Shown piece by piece: positions 25,885 to 33,539 of a stretch of DNA of 64,000 bases (positions are counted from its first letter, which is position 1; each line of letters opens with the position of its first letter). This DNA comes from MB-PLM-2 sp964385715. GTDB taxonomy: Bacteria > Planctomycetota > Planctomycetia > Pirellulales > UBA7805. Under the pieces are notes generated by a model. That model made no database searches. It was not told where the DNA came from and worked only from the letters and a program-made list of their open reading frames with translations. The stretch is from NCBI GenBank assembly GCA_964385715.1, contig CAYLRE010000001.1, positions 1-64,000 on the forward strand, written 5' to 3'. A program made the translations under genes and the position numbers.

Positions 25885-26379
25885 CTATTCTTCCCGCGAT
25901 CTCTTGAACTCGGCGAAGCTGTATTTCAGCCCGCTCTTCTCGTCGAGTTCTTCCGGAGTCTGCTCGACCAGCTGCCAGTTGCGCCAGTCGACCTCCGGAA
26001 AGCGAACGTCACCATCGACCTCGGCATGCACGCGAGTGATGTGGAGCGTGTCGGCCAAAGGGAGCGCCAATTCATAAATCGTCGCCCCGCCGATCACGAA
26101 CGCCTGATCGTCGTCGGCCACTAGATCGAGAGCCGCCTCTAGATTCGCCACCACCTCAACGCCCTCGGGCGCGTATTCCGGATTGCGACTAATGGCGATC
26201 GAACGACGCTCCGGCAGCGGGCGGCCGATCGAGTCGTAGGTCTTGCGACCCATGATGATCGCATGCCCCGTGGTCAGGCGGCGAAAGCGTTTCAGGTCGG
26301 CCGAGATATGCCAAGGCAGATCGCCGTCGCGTCCAATCACGCGGTTCTCAGCCATGGCAACGATGAGAGATAGTGACAT
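25885..26379 (-). CDS. folA: Dihydrofolate reductase
   Basis: A 164-residue DHFR reducing dihydrofolate with NADPH. MSLSLIVAMAENRVIGRDGD, LPWHISADLKRFRRLT, IIMGRKTYDSIGRPLPERR and AFVIGGATIYELALP are the classic segments; the catalytic acid is the Asp of ADLKRF. Start ATG 26379. It lies downstream of thyA on the same strand with a 295-base gap that contains a repeat copy, so it may be transcribed separately. Convergent with epmA. Confidence 0.96.
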   Translation of the reverse strand: MSLSLIVAMAENRVIGRDGDLPWHISADLKRFRRLTTGHAIIMGRKTYDSIGRPLPERRSIAISRNPEYAPEGVEVVANLEAALDLVADDDQAFVIGGATIYELALPLADTLHITRVHAEVDGDVRFPEVDWRNWQLVEQTPEELDEKSGLKYSFAEFKRSREE

Positions 26380-26396
26380 GTGCAATATTCCAAGCA

Positions 26397-26417
26397 ACCC
26401 GAAGCGTCAGCGAGAGC
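26397..26417 (-). repeat. Inverted copy of the CGCTTCGGG repeat
   Basis: AACCCGAAGCGTCAGCGAGA, matching the reverse complement of the copy at 22750-22772. It lies immediately upstream of folA, 18 bases from its start codon, so it falls within the likely folA leader. Confidence 0.65.
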
Positions 26418-26674
26418 AACTGAGCACGTTTGCCCGTTAGGCAAACGAGCGCAAGGCGGTAGTTTCATTACGACCAAACAGGTCTCACAATCAATCGGCA
26501 CTCAACGTTTGCGTCACGGAGTGCCGCACGACTTTGATCCAACGCGCAGGAAACACGTATCGAACCGAACCCGTCTGGCAGGCCCATCGGATGAACGAAA
26601 TTCATCTCTCCAGTCGATCCTGTTCATCCTGTCCAAAATGAATCTTCGTCCCGGTCTGATGCGCGAGCATGCTC

Positions 26675-27469
26675 TTACACCGAAACCGCCGCGGCGATGT
26701 GCGGGTGCGGATCGTAATCCTTAACTTCAAAATCCTCGAACTTGAAGTCGAAGATCGAGCTGACCTCGGGGTTGATCGCAACCGTCGGCAAGCTACGAGG
26801 CTCGCGGCTCAATTGTAGCCGGGCCTGCTCCAAATGATTCTTGTAAAGGTGGGCGTCACCAAAGGTGTGCACAAACTCGCCAGGCTCGTAGCCAGTCACC
26901 TGGGCCATCATCATCGTCAGTAGCGAGTACGAAGCGATGTTGAACGGCACGCCGAGAAAGACGTCGGCACTCCGCTGATACAACTGACACGACAGTTTGC
27001 CGTCGGCCACATAGAACTGGAACAAGCAGTGACAGGGGGCCAGGGCCATCTCCGGCAACTGCCCCACGTTCCAGGCACAGACCATCAGCCGGCGCGAATC
27101 GGGATCGCGATGCACCAGGTCGACAATCTCCTGAATCTGATCGACATGCCCACCATCGGCCGTCGGCCAACTTCGCCACTGGTAACCATAGACCGGGCCA
27201 AGCTCGCCAGACTCGTCTGCCCACTCGTCCCAGATGCGGACCTTGTTCTCTTGCAGGTAGGCGATGTTGGTCTCGCCTTTGAGAAACCACAGCAGTTCGT
27301 GAATGATCGAACGCAGGTGCAGCTTCTTGGTGGTCAACATCGGAAAGCCGGCTGAAAGATCGAACCGCATCTGGTGCCCAAACACACTAAGCGTGCCGGT
27401 GCCGGTGCGGTCGTCTTTCTCGACGCCTTCGTCGAGCACCCGCTGCATCAAGTCGAGATACTGCTGCAT
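26675..27469 (-). CDS. thyA: Thymidylate synthase
   Basis: A 264-residue ThyA, the same length as the E. coli protein, methylating dUMP with methylenetetrahydrofolate. MQQYLDLMQRVLDEG, DRTGTGTLSVFGHQMRFDL, RSIIHELLWFLKGETNIAYL, the nucleophile in ALAPCHCLFQFYV, QRSADVFLGVPFNIASYSLL and HLYKNHLEQARLQLSREP are intact. Start ATG 27469 matches family length. It and folA form the thymidylate cycle. Confidence 0.97.
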   Translation of the reverse strand: MQQYLDLMQRVLDEGVEKDDRTGTGTLSVFGHQMRFDLSAGFPMLTTKKLHLRSIIHELLWFLKGETNIAYLQENKVRIWDEWADESGELGPVYGYQWRSWPTADGGHVDQIQEIVDLVHRDPDSRRLMVCAWNVGQLPEMALAPCHCLFQFYVADGKLSCQLYQRSADVFLGVPFNIASYSLLTMMMAQVTGYEPGEFVHTFGDAHLYKNHLEQARLQLSREPRSLPTVAINPEVSSIFDFKFEDFEVKDYDPHPHIAAAVSV

Positions 27470-27531
27470 CTGGTTGTCTTTCCTAGCTGGGATCCATCTC
27501 CGGCAGACGCTTGTCACCGGCAAACACGAGA

Positions 27532-27795
27532 CTACTTCTGGCCCGCCATGATTTCTTCAACCAGCTTGGCAACCAGCTCCGGATTGTCCTTCTGCTTCAA
27601 GTGCTCAATCCGAGCCGGCTTTACTTCCAGCTTCTCCAAGGCGGCGATGATCTGATCCCACACTTTGGCTCGTTTCTTGCCTTCAGCCAGGTAGAGCTCG
27701 GTGACCAGTTCGCTCAACCGTTGCAATCCAATGGCGCCGCGATTCTGGTAATAGTTCTTGATAATGTTCTGCTGGTATGCCGATCGTTCTGCCAT
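27532..27795 (-). CDS. Small conserved-looking protein of unknown function
   Basis: An 87-residue, all-helical-looking soluble protein (SAYQQNIIKNYYQNRGAIGL; LSELVTELYLAEGKKRAKVW; EKLEVKPARIEHLKQKDNP). ATG 27795; the codon usage and lack of low complexity suggest a genuine gene. No domain recognised. It sits 62 bases upstream of thyA on the same strand and may be its operon leader gene. Confidence 0.75.
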   Translation of the reverse strand: MAERSAYQQNIIKNYYQNRGAIGLQRLSELVTELYLAEGKKRAKVWDQIIAALEKLEVKPARIEHLKQKDNPELVAKLVEEIMAGQK

Positions 27796-28044
27796 CGCTT
27801 TTCCCGTCCTTCCTTGCTGTCAATCTAACCTTTTTTGCGACGCCTGGGCCGTGTGTTTGGCGGCTTCCTGCCTGCTCTCTAGCGGCAGGTCACCATAGGC
27901 AAATTGCCGGGGTGCAACAAGGCTGGCCCGTCCGCCCGGAAATACAAGCATTCACGCCCGTCGCGGCGGCGGCCAATATCGAACTGGATCGACACCCGAG
28001 AGCGGCGCATAATCTCTACTCCTCCGCTCCCAACCTCGCCCAGC

Positions 28045-29661
28045 ATGTCCGAACAACGACGAAAACTGATCGCCGGCCTCAAGGTCACCAGCCTGTGGAC
28101 GCTCACCAGCCGGATGCTCGGCATGGTCCGCGACATGGCAACCGCTGCCCTGCTGGGTCTCTCCGGCAGCCCCGTGCCGGACGCCTTCGTCATCGCATTT
28201 CGCATTCCCAATCTGTTCCGGCGACTGTTCGGCGAAGGAGCTTTGGCCGCGAGTTACTTGCCGGTGCTCACCGAGAAGTTGGAGTCGGATCGCTCCGACG
28301 CCTGGCGGCTGGCCAGCGTGGCCCTCACCCTGTTCACCTTCGTTTTGATCGGACTGGTTGCCGTTGGTGAGTTGGTCTGTCTTGTTGCTTGGCTCGTTAG
28401 CAACGGTGATCCCGAAACGGACCTGCTGATCACGCTCACCGCCCTGCTCCTCCCTTACGTGCTGTTCATATGCCTGGCGGCACAAGTGTCCGCCACGCTG
28501 CACGCACTCGGTCGTTTCGGCTTGCCCGCGTTCGTGCCGATCGTGCTCAACGTCGTCTGGATTGTGGCCGCTACGTTCGTCGCCCCCGCTCTCACAGACG
28601 ACAAGGCGACCCAAGCCTACGTGTTGGCGGTCGCCGTGCTGATCGGCGGAGCTCTTCAACTGAGCGTACAGATCCCGCTGCTCTACCGACTCGGTTTTCG
28701 CTACGACTACAACTGGTCGCGCACTCGGACCGCGATCGCTACGATCGTGGCCTCGATGTTGCCGATGCTGCTCGGCCTGGCAATCACACAAATCAACACA
28801 CTCGCTGACAGCGTAATCGCCTACACGCTTTCTGCCGCACCCGGCGAGACGGCAACCATCACCTGGCTGCCCGGCGAACTCGCCTACCCGATGCAGCAAG
28901 GCGCGGCCGCCGCGATTTTTTACGGTGAGCGTCTCTACCAGTTCCCGGTCGGCATCCTGGGCATCGCCGTGGCAACCGTGATCTTTCCGCTGCTCAGTCA
29001 GCACGCCGCCCGCAAACAGTTCGACGCCATCGGTCCTGACCTTTCCGTCGGGCTGCGACTGGTCACCTTCCTTTCGGTTCCGGCCGCGGCGGGACTCGTG
29101 CTACTGGCCGAACCGATCGCCCGGCTGCTATTCGAGCGAGGCGAGTTCAAGGCCGACGACGCGGCGCGAACCGCCGCCATGATTCGCGCTTATGGCCCCG
29201 GCGTGTGGGCCTACTGCGCACTGCCCGTCGTCGTGCGTGGATTCTACGCGCTGGGCAATCGCACCACGCCGGTCAAACTCGGCGCGGCAATGGTCGCACT
29301 CAACCTGGCAATGAACCTGACGCTCGTCTGGTCGCTGGCGGAAGTCGGTCTGGCCGCCGCCACGGCCATTTGTGCTTCGCTCCAGGTCGTGCTCTTGGCG
29401 GTCATCTTCTCGCGCCGCTGCGGACGCCTCGATTGGCGACGTCTGGTGCAAACGCTCGGCCGAGCCACACTCGCCACCGGCGCCATGCTCGCCGCCGGCT
29501 ATCCGCTCCTGACGCAAATGCCCGCAGGCCCCGAACTGACAACGCAGCTACTCCGCGTGGGGGTGCCACTGTCCGCCTGCGTGCTGGTCTACCTGGCGGT
29601 CTACGCCCTGCTCCGCGGGCCAGAACTGCGAATGCTACGAGGCAAGGTGGAGGAAGAATAG
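28045..29661 (+). CDS. murJ: Lipid II flippase MurJ
   Basis: A 538-residue MviN/MurJ protein with 13-14 membrane segments, translocating lipid II for peptidoglycan synthesis. Hallmarks are SRMLGMVRDMATAALLG, DAFVIAFRIPNLFRRLFGEGA and AASYLPVLTEKLE; later segments include FPLLSQHAARKQFDA, VLLAEPIARLLFERGEF and YGPGVWAYCALPVVVRGFYAL. ATG 28045 places the first membrane segment correctly. Its presence fits a planctomycete with a cell wall. Confidence 0.94.
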   Translation: MSEQRRKLIAGLKVTSLWTLTSRMLGMVRDMATAALLGLSGSPVPDAFVIAFRIPNLFRRLFGEGALAASYLPVLTEKLESDRSDAWRLASVALTLFTFVLIGLVAVGELVCLVAWLVSNGDPETDLLITLTALLLPYVLFICLAAQVSATLHALGRFGLPAFVPIVLNVVWIVAATFVAPALTDDKATQAYVLAVAVLIGGALQLSVQIPLLYRLGFRYDYNWSRTRTAIATIVASMLPMLLGLAITQINTLADSVIAYTLSAAPGETATITWLPGELAYPMQQGAAAAIFYGERLYQFPVGILGIAVATVIFPLLSQHAARKQFDAIGPDLSVGLRLVTFLSVPAAAGLVLLAEPIARLLFERGEFKADDAARTAAMIRAYGPGVWAYCALPVVVRGFYALGNRTTPVKLGAAMVALNLAMNLTLVWSLAEVGLAAATAICASLQVVLLAVIFSRRCGRLDWRRLVQTLGRATLATGAMLAAGYPLLTQMPAGPELTTQLLRVGVPLSACVLVYLAVYALLRGPELRMLRGKVEEE

Positions 29662-29862
29662 GCGTCGATCTCCATGAATCAACCGTCTATTCCGCCACCT
29701 GCGTGAGCTAGATTCAGAGCCGACAAAATATTAAACTGGCCCCTTCGGCCCTACTCGTGCGGCATTTGAATTGTCGCATCAGTTCAGTTGGCTGGCGATT
29801 TGGCCGATAACTCTATTCGTACACCGACGTTCCTAACTCAATCGATCACCGCAAGACCGACC

Positions 29863-30267
29863 ATGCCCACCGTAAAATTCCTTCGCGAGAAGAAAGAGAT
29901 CGATGTGCCCGCCGGCACGAACCTTCGCAAGGCGGCCCAGCAGGCCGGCGTGAACCTTTACCAGGGCATCAACGGCTACGGCGAAGGGATCAACAAGGTG
30001 CTCAACTGCCACGGCCTCGGCGCCTGCGGCACTTGCACCGTGGGTATCGAAAAGGGTCAGGAAAATCTCAGCAAGATGGGCACCTGGGAAAAGATGAAGT
30101 TCCGCGGCATGCCCACGCCCGACCCCTTCCTGGGGATGATCAACTGCATGCACTTCATCGGCAACGAAGACCGCCTGCGTCTGGCCTGCAAGACAGAAGT
30201 CAACGGCGACGTGGAAGTGACGACCGGTCCCGAGTTCAACGCCACCGGCGAGAATTTCTTTAGCTAG
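29863..30267 (+). CDS. Plant-type [2Fe-2S] ferredoxin-domain protein
   Basis: A 134-residue protein with a beta-grasp ferredoxin fold: VKFLREKKEIDVPAGTNLRK, cluster ligands in NCHGLGACGTC and a last Cys in RLACKTEVNGD. An insert of about 35 residues (NLSKMGTWEKMKFRGMPTPD) separates the third and fourth cysteines and is not part of the core fold. ATG 29863. The electron partner is unknown; it precedes an ABC-F gene closely. Confidence 0.85.
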   Translation: MPTVKFLREKKEIDVPAGTNLRKAAQQAGVNLYQGINGYGEGINKVLNCHGLGACGTCTVGIEKGQENLSKMGTWEKMKFRGMPTPDPFLGMINCMHFIGNEDRLRLACKTEVNGDVEVTTGPEFNATGENFFS

Positions 30268-30283
30268 ACGTGGTTTGTTGGCC

Positions 30284-32053
30284 GTGGCCACGCTGCTTGA
30301 AGTCACCGACGCTCACAAACGCTACGGCGAACAGCTGTTGCTCGACAACGCTTCGGTTGCGCTGCCAGATAATTGCAAGATCGGCATGGTCGGCCGCAAT
30401 GGAGCTGGCAAGTCGACGCTGGTTCGCATTCTCGTCGGCACCGAAGATCTTGATGCCGGAGTCGTCACCCGCAGCCCGCGTCTGCGGCTCGGCTATCTGA
30501 GGCAACACGATCCGTTCGAGCCGGGCGAGTCGGTTCTCGATTTTCTGATGCGGGACAGCGGGCAGCCTGACTGGCGCTGCGGCGAAGTGGCGGCCGAGTT
30601 CGCCATCAAGGGTTCCGACCTAACCCGCCCGGTGAGCGAGATGTCGGGCGGTTGGCAGACCCGCGTCAAGCTGACCGCGCTTCTGCTACACGATCCGAAC
30701 GTGCTGCTGCTCGACGAACCAACGAACTTCCTCGACATCCGCACGCAGATTCTGCTTGAGCACTTTCTCAAGCACTTCTCCGGCGGCACGCTGATCGTCT
30801 CCCACGATCGCGGCTTCCTAAAGGCGACCTGCACGCACACGCTGGAACTCTCCCGCGGCAAGCTGACGCTGTTCCCCAACGACATCGACCGCTACATCAC
30901 CTTCAAGGAAGAGCGACGAGAGCACGACGAAAAGGTCAACGCGGCCACGCTCGCCAAACGGAAGCAGCTGGAGACGTTCATCAACAAGAATCGGGCTAAC
31001 GCCAATACCGCCTCGCAAGCACGCAACAAACAAAAACAGCTCGACCGACTGGAAACGCTCGACATCGAAAGCGAAGAGCGCAAGGTCCGGTTCCACCTGC
31101 CGCAGGCGAACATCCGCCAAGGCACCGCTATTCGCTGTCGCGATCTATCCATCGGCTACGAAGATCACACCGTTGCCTCGGGTATCAATCTTGAGATCGA
31201 GCATGGCAGCTGCACCGTGATTGTCGGTGACAACGGTCAAGGTAAGACGACGATGCTCCGCACGCTGGTCGGATCGCTCAACCCGAAAGGCGGAGAAGCC
31301 CGTTGGGGACACGGCTGCGAGATCGGCGTGTACGCCCAACACGTCTACACCTCGCTCGACGAACGCCAGACGATCCTCGACTACCTGGACAACTGCCGCA
31401 GCCCCGACACCACGCAGCAGAAGGTGCTCGACGTGGCCGGCAGCTTCTTGTTCCACGGCGACCTGATCAAGAAAAAGATCAAGGTGCTCAGCGGTGGCGA
31501 ACGAGCCCGTGTCTGCCTGGCCGGGCTGTTGCTCTCCCCGCACAACGTGCTGGTGCTGGACGAACCAGGCAACCACTTGGACGTGGAAACGGTCGAGGCC
31601 CTAGCCACGGCCCTCAACGAGTATGAAGGCACCATCATTCTCACCAGCCACGATCGTCATTTCGTCCATCGCGTGGCCAACAGCGTGATCGAGATCGGCA
31701 GCGGCAAGGCGACCCACTACCCTGGCAGCTACGACAACTACCTCTATCGAATCGAACAAGAGTTCGACGAAATGGAAGCGGCCGCCGCTCCCCAGCGTGA
31801 CCCGGCCCGCCAGAACAAAGACGCTAGCAAAGAAGAACGCAAACAACAGGCAAAAGATGAACGGGCCGCGCGAAAAGAGATCCAGTCGCTGGAACGAAAG
31901 ATCGCCCAATTGGATGATCAAAAGCGATCGCTCAACGAACAGCTGATGGCCACGACCGACGCCATTGAAGCGCAACGCCTGCACGACGAACTACAAGCAG
32001 CCACGGCCGACTGCGAACGGCTGGAAGAACGCTGGATGGAGCTGCAGGAGTAG
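30284..32053 (+). CDS. ABC-F family ATPase (Uup-like)
   Basis: About 589 residues with two ABC domains and no membrane segments. First domain: Walker A GRNGAGKST, signature EMSGGWQTR, Walker B LLLDEPTNFLD. Second domain: GDNGQGKTT, VLSGGERAR, VLVLDEPGNHLD. A charged linker (ERREHDEKVNAATLAKRKQL) joins them, and a C-terminal coiled coil (KEIQSLERKIAQLDDQKRSL) resembles Uup. ABC-F proteins act on ribosomes. The start is uncertain among TTG 30275, TTG 30278 and GTG 30284; GTG is listed as giving MATLLEVTDAHK. Confidence 0.9.
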   Translation: MATLLEVTDAHKRYGEQLLLDNASVALPDNCKIGMVGRNGAGKSTLVRILVGTEDLDAGVVTRSPRLRLGYLRQHDPFEPGESVLDFLMRDSGQPDWRCGEVAAEFAIKGSDLTRPVSEMSGGWQTRVKLTALLLHDPNVLLLDEPTNFLDIRTQILLEHFLKHFSGGTLIVSHDRGFLKATCTHTLELSRGKLTLFPNDIDRYITFKEERREHDEKVNAATLAKRKQLETFINKNRANANTASQARNKQKQLDRLETLDIESEERKVRFHLPQANIRQGTAIRCRDLSIGYEDHTVASGINLEIEHGSCTVIVGDNGQGKTTMLRTLVGSLNPKGGEARWGHGCEIGVYAQHVYTSLDERQTILDYLDNCRSPDTTQQKVLDVAGSFLFHGDLIKKKIKVLSGGERARVCLAGLLLSPHNVLVLDEPGNHLDVETVEALATALNEYEGTIILTSHDRHFVHRVANSVIEIGSGKATHYPGSYDNYLYRIEQEFDEMEAAAAPQRDPARQNKDASKEERKQQAKDERAARKEIQSLERKIAQLDDQKRSLNEQLMATTDAIEAQRLHDELQAATADCERLEERWMELQE

Positions 32054-32131
32054 TTCCATCACCCTACGCTGCATGGACGGGATATCTTCGAAACCGCCCG
32101 CTCAGTTCCCGTTCAAGGAAAGTACTTCCCC

Positions 32132-32971
32132 ATGTCACTGGAATTCTCAGCCCGCGTGGCCAGGTTGATCCTCGTCATCGCGATTTCGGGACTCGTTGCC
32201 GGCTGCGGTGATTCGGCGTCCACGACGGGTTCGCAAGAGGTCGCGCAACGATCAGGCGGTACGCCGAGCGAATCGCCAAAGACGATCTCGCCCCCATCCG
32301 GACGGCTCGTGTTCCAACCGAGATTCTTGTTTGCCGACGAGAACATAACCCATCAAGGAACCGGCTTCTTTGTCGCAGACTCAAAAGGCAAGGTTCTCGG
32401 AGTCACGAGTGCTCACTTTATTGACTTCGAGGGGCCACCAATGGTGTCGGCCGCTTGGATCGCATTTCCCGAGTTTGAGGCCGTAACGGAATTTGAATAC
32501 TCCTACGGCGCGCCGGGCGACGAAGGCACCCTGGAACCGATCGATTTGCGCAGGGACTATCTCATCGTCGCTGGCGAAAAGAACGCGACGGAGGTCACGC
32601 CGCTCGAACTAGATGAGCGAAAAGTCATCGACGAAAACGAGCGAGTATGGCTACCGAACAAGGACCAGAACACAACCGAAGGCCACACCCTTGTCGAGGG
32701 CACCGTCGTTGAAGCGAGCAAAGAATATGTCACGGTAATTCTCGATGAAGAAATTACCCTGCAATCCCAAAGCGGCTCACCTCTGATCAGCCAACAGACG
32801 GGCAAGGTAATCGGAACACTCTCCCGCGGTGGCAACAGCGACGGATCGACCGTTCTGTTCCTGTGCCCAGCGCGGTCCATTCTGGACGCCATCGAGAAAG
32901 AGCCCTCTCTTGTGCCACTGCGTAAAGCGATTGGCAAGCCAGAGAAATCGCAGGCGGCCGAGGACTCGTAA
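32132..32971 (+). CDS. Lipoprotein with trypsin-like fold
   Basis: A 279-residue predicted lipoprotein: signal peptide ending in a lipobox LVAGC near residue 25, then a Ser/Thr/Pro linker. The core resembles a chymotrypsin-fold protease: GTGFFVADSKGKVLGVTSAHF (possible His), RRDYLIV (possible Asp) and SQSGSPLISQQTGKVIG (Ser in SGSPL instead of GDSGGP). The Ser-loop change leaves activity uncertain. It is probably anchored to the membrane. The neighbouring repeat-bearing gap separates it from the P-II gene. Confidence 0.7.
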   Translation: MSLEFSARVARLILVIAISGLVAGCGDSASTTGSQEVAQRSGGTPSESPKTISPPSGRLVFQPRFLFADENITHQGTGFFVADSKGKVLGVTSAHFIDFEGPPMVSAAWIAFPEFEAVTEFEYSYGAPGDEGTLEPIDLRRDYLIVAGEKNATEVTPLELDERKVIDENERVWLPNKDQNTTEGHTLVEGTVVEASKEYVTVILDEEITLQSQSGSPLISQQTGKVIGTLSRGGNSDGSTVLFLCPARSILDAIEKEPSLVPLRKAIGKPEKSQAAEDS

Positions 32972-33018
32972 GCCTCGGCAAACTAGGACTGGTACCGCAG
33001 AAACATCATCTGAACTGA

Positions 33019-33048
33019 GCACGAGCAGTGGCAAAGCCAGTGGCACCC
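33019..33048 (-). repeat. Interspersed palindromic repeat (GGGTGCCACTGGC type)
   Basis: On the minus strand it reads CGGGTGCCACTGGCTTTGCC then ACTGC. The core CACTGGC-TTT-GCCACTG is an imperfect hairpin. Related copies start at 47677, 47949 and 48334. It lies between the lipoprotein and the P-II gene. Confidence 0.6.
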
Positions 33049-33179
33049 GTGCAGCGACTACCCACGATCGTTCTTCGACAATTGGAGTGGCGTGAGACGA
33101 CATGGTGCGTCTACTCACGGAATAACCCTCACTCGGCCCGGGCGTTGCGAGCGGCTCTTTCGCCGAGGATAATGAGAGC

Positions 33180-33497
33180 ATGAAGCAGATCATTGCCATC
33201 GTGAAACCGTTTATGGTCGAAAAGGTGCTCGAACATCTCCGTCGGGCTCCGCTCGAGGCCTGCAGCATTCGTGAGGTCAAAGGCCACGGCCGGCAAAAGA
33301 GTTACCTCGACGAATACCGCGGCAGCGAATACTCGATGGCCTTTCTGCCCAAGGTCGAAATCACCCTCTGGGTCGATGACGCTCGGGTCGAGGAGACGGT
33401 CCGCAAGATTGTGGAGGTCGCCCGTACCGGTCGCATCGGCGATGGCAAGATCATGGTGCTACCAGCCGATCAGGCAGAGATCCCGCTCGACGCTTAG
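33180..33497 (+). CDS. glnB: P-II nitrogen regulatory protein (GlnB family)
   Basis: A 105-residue trimeric signal protein sensing ATP/ADP and 2-oxoglutarate. MKQIIAIVKPF, EVKGHGRQKSY, the T-loop EYRGSEYSMAFLPKVEI with Tyr51 (the uridylylation site of GlnB) and VARTGRIGDGKIMVLP are all present. ATG 33180. No amtB gene adjoins. GlnE, a P-II target in enterobacteria, is encoded at 44.5 kb. A truncated second copy lies at 60604-60678. Confidence 0.93.
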   Translation: MKQIIAIVKPFMVEKVLEHLRRAPLEACSIREVKGHGRQKSYLDEYRGSEYSMAFLPKVEITLWVDDARVEETVRKIVEVARTGRIGDGKIMVLPADQAEIPLDA

Positions 33498-33539
33498 GAG
33501 TGTCAGAAATCTGGGGCGGAAAAATGCTGTGGGAGCGTG

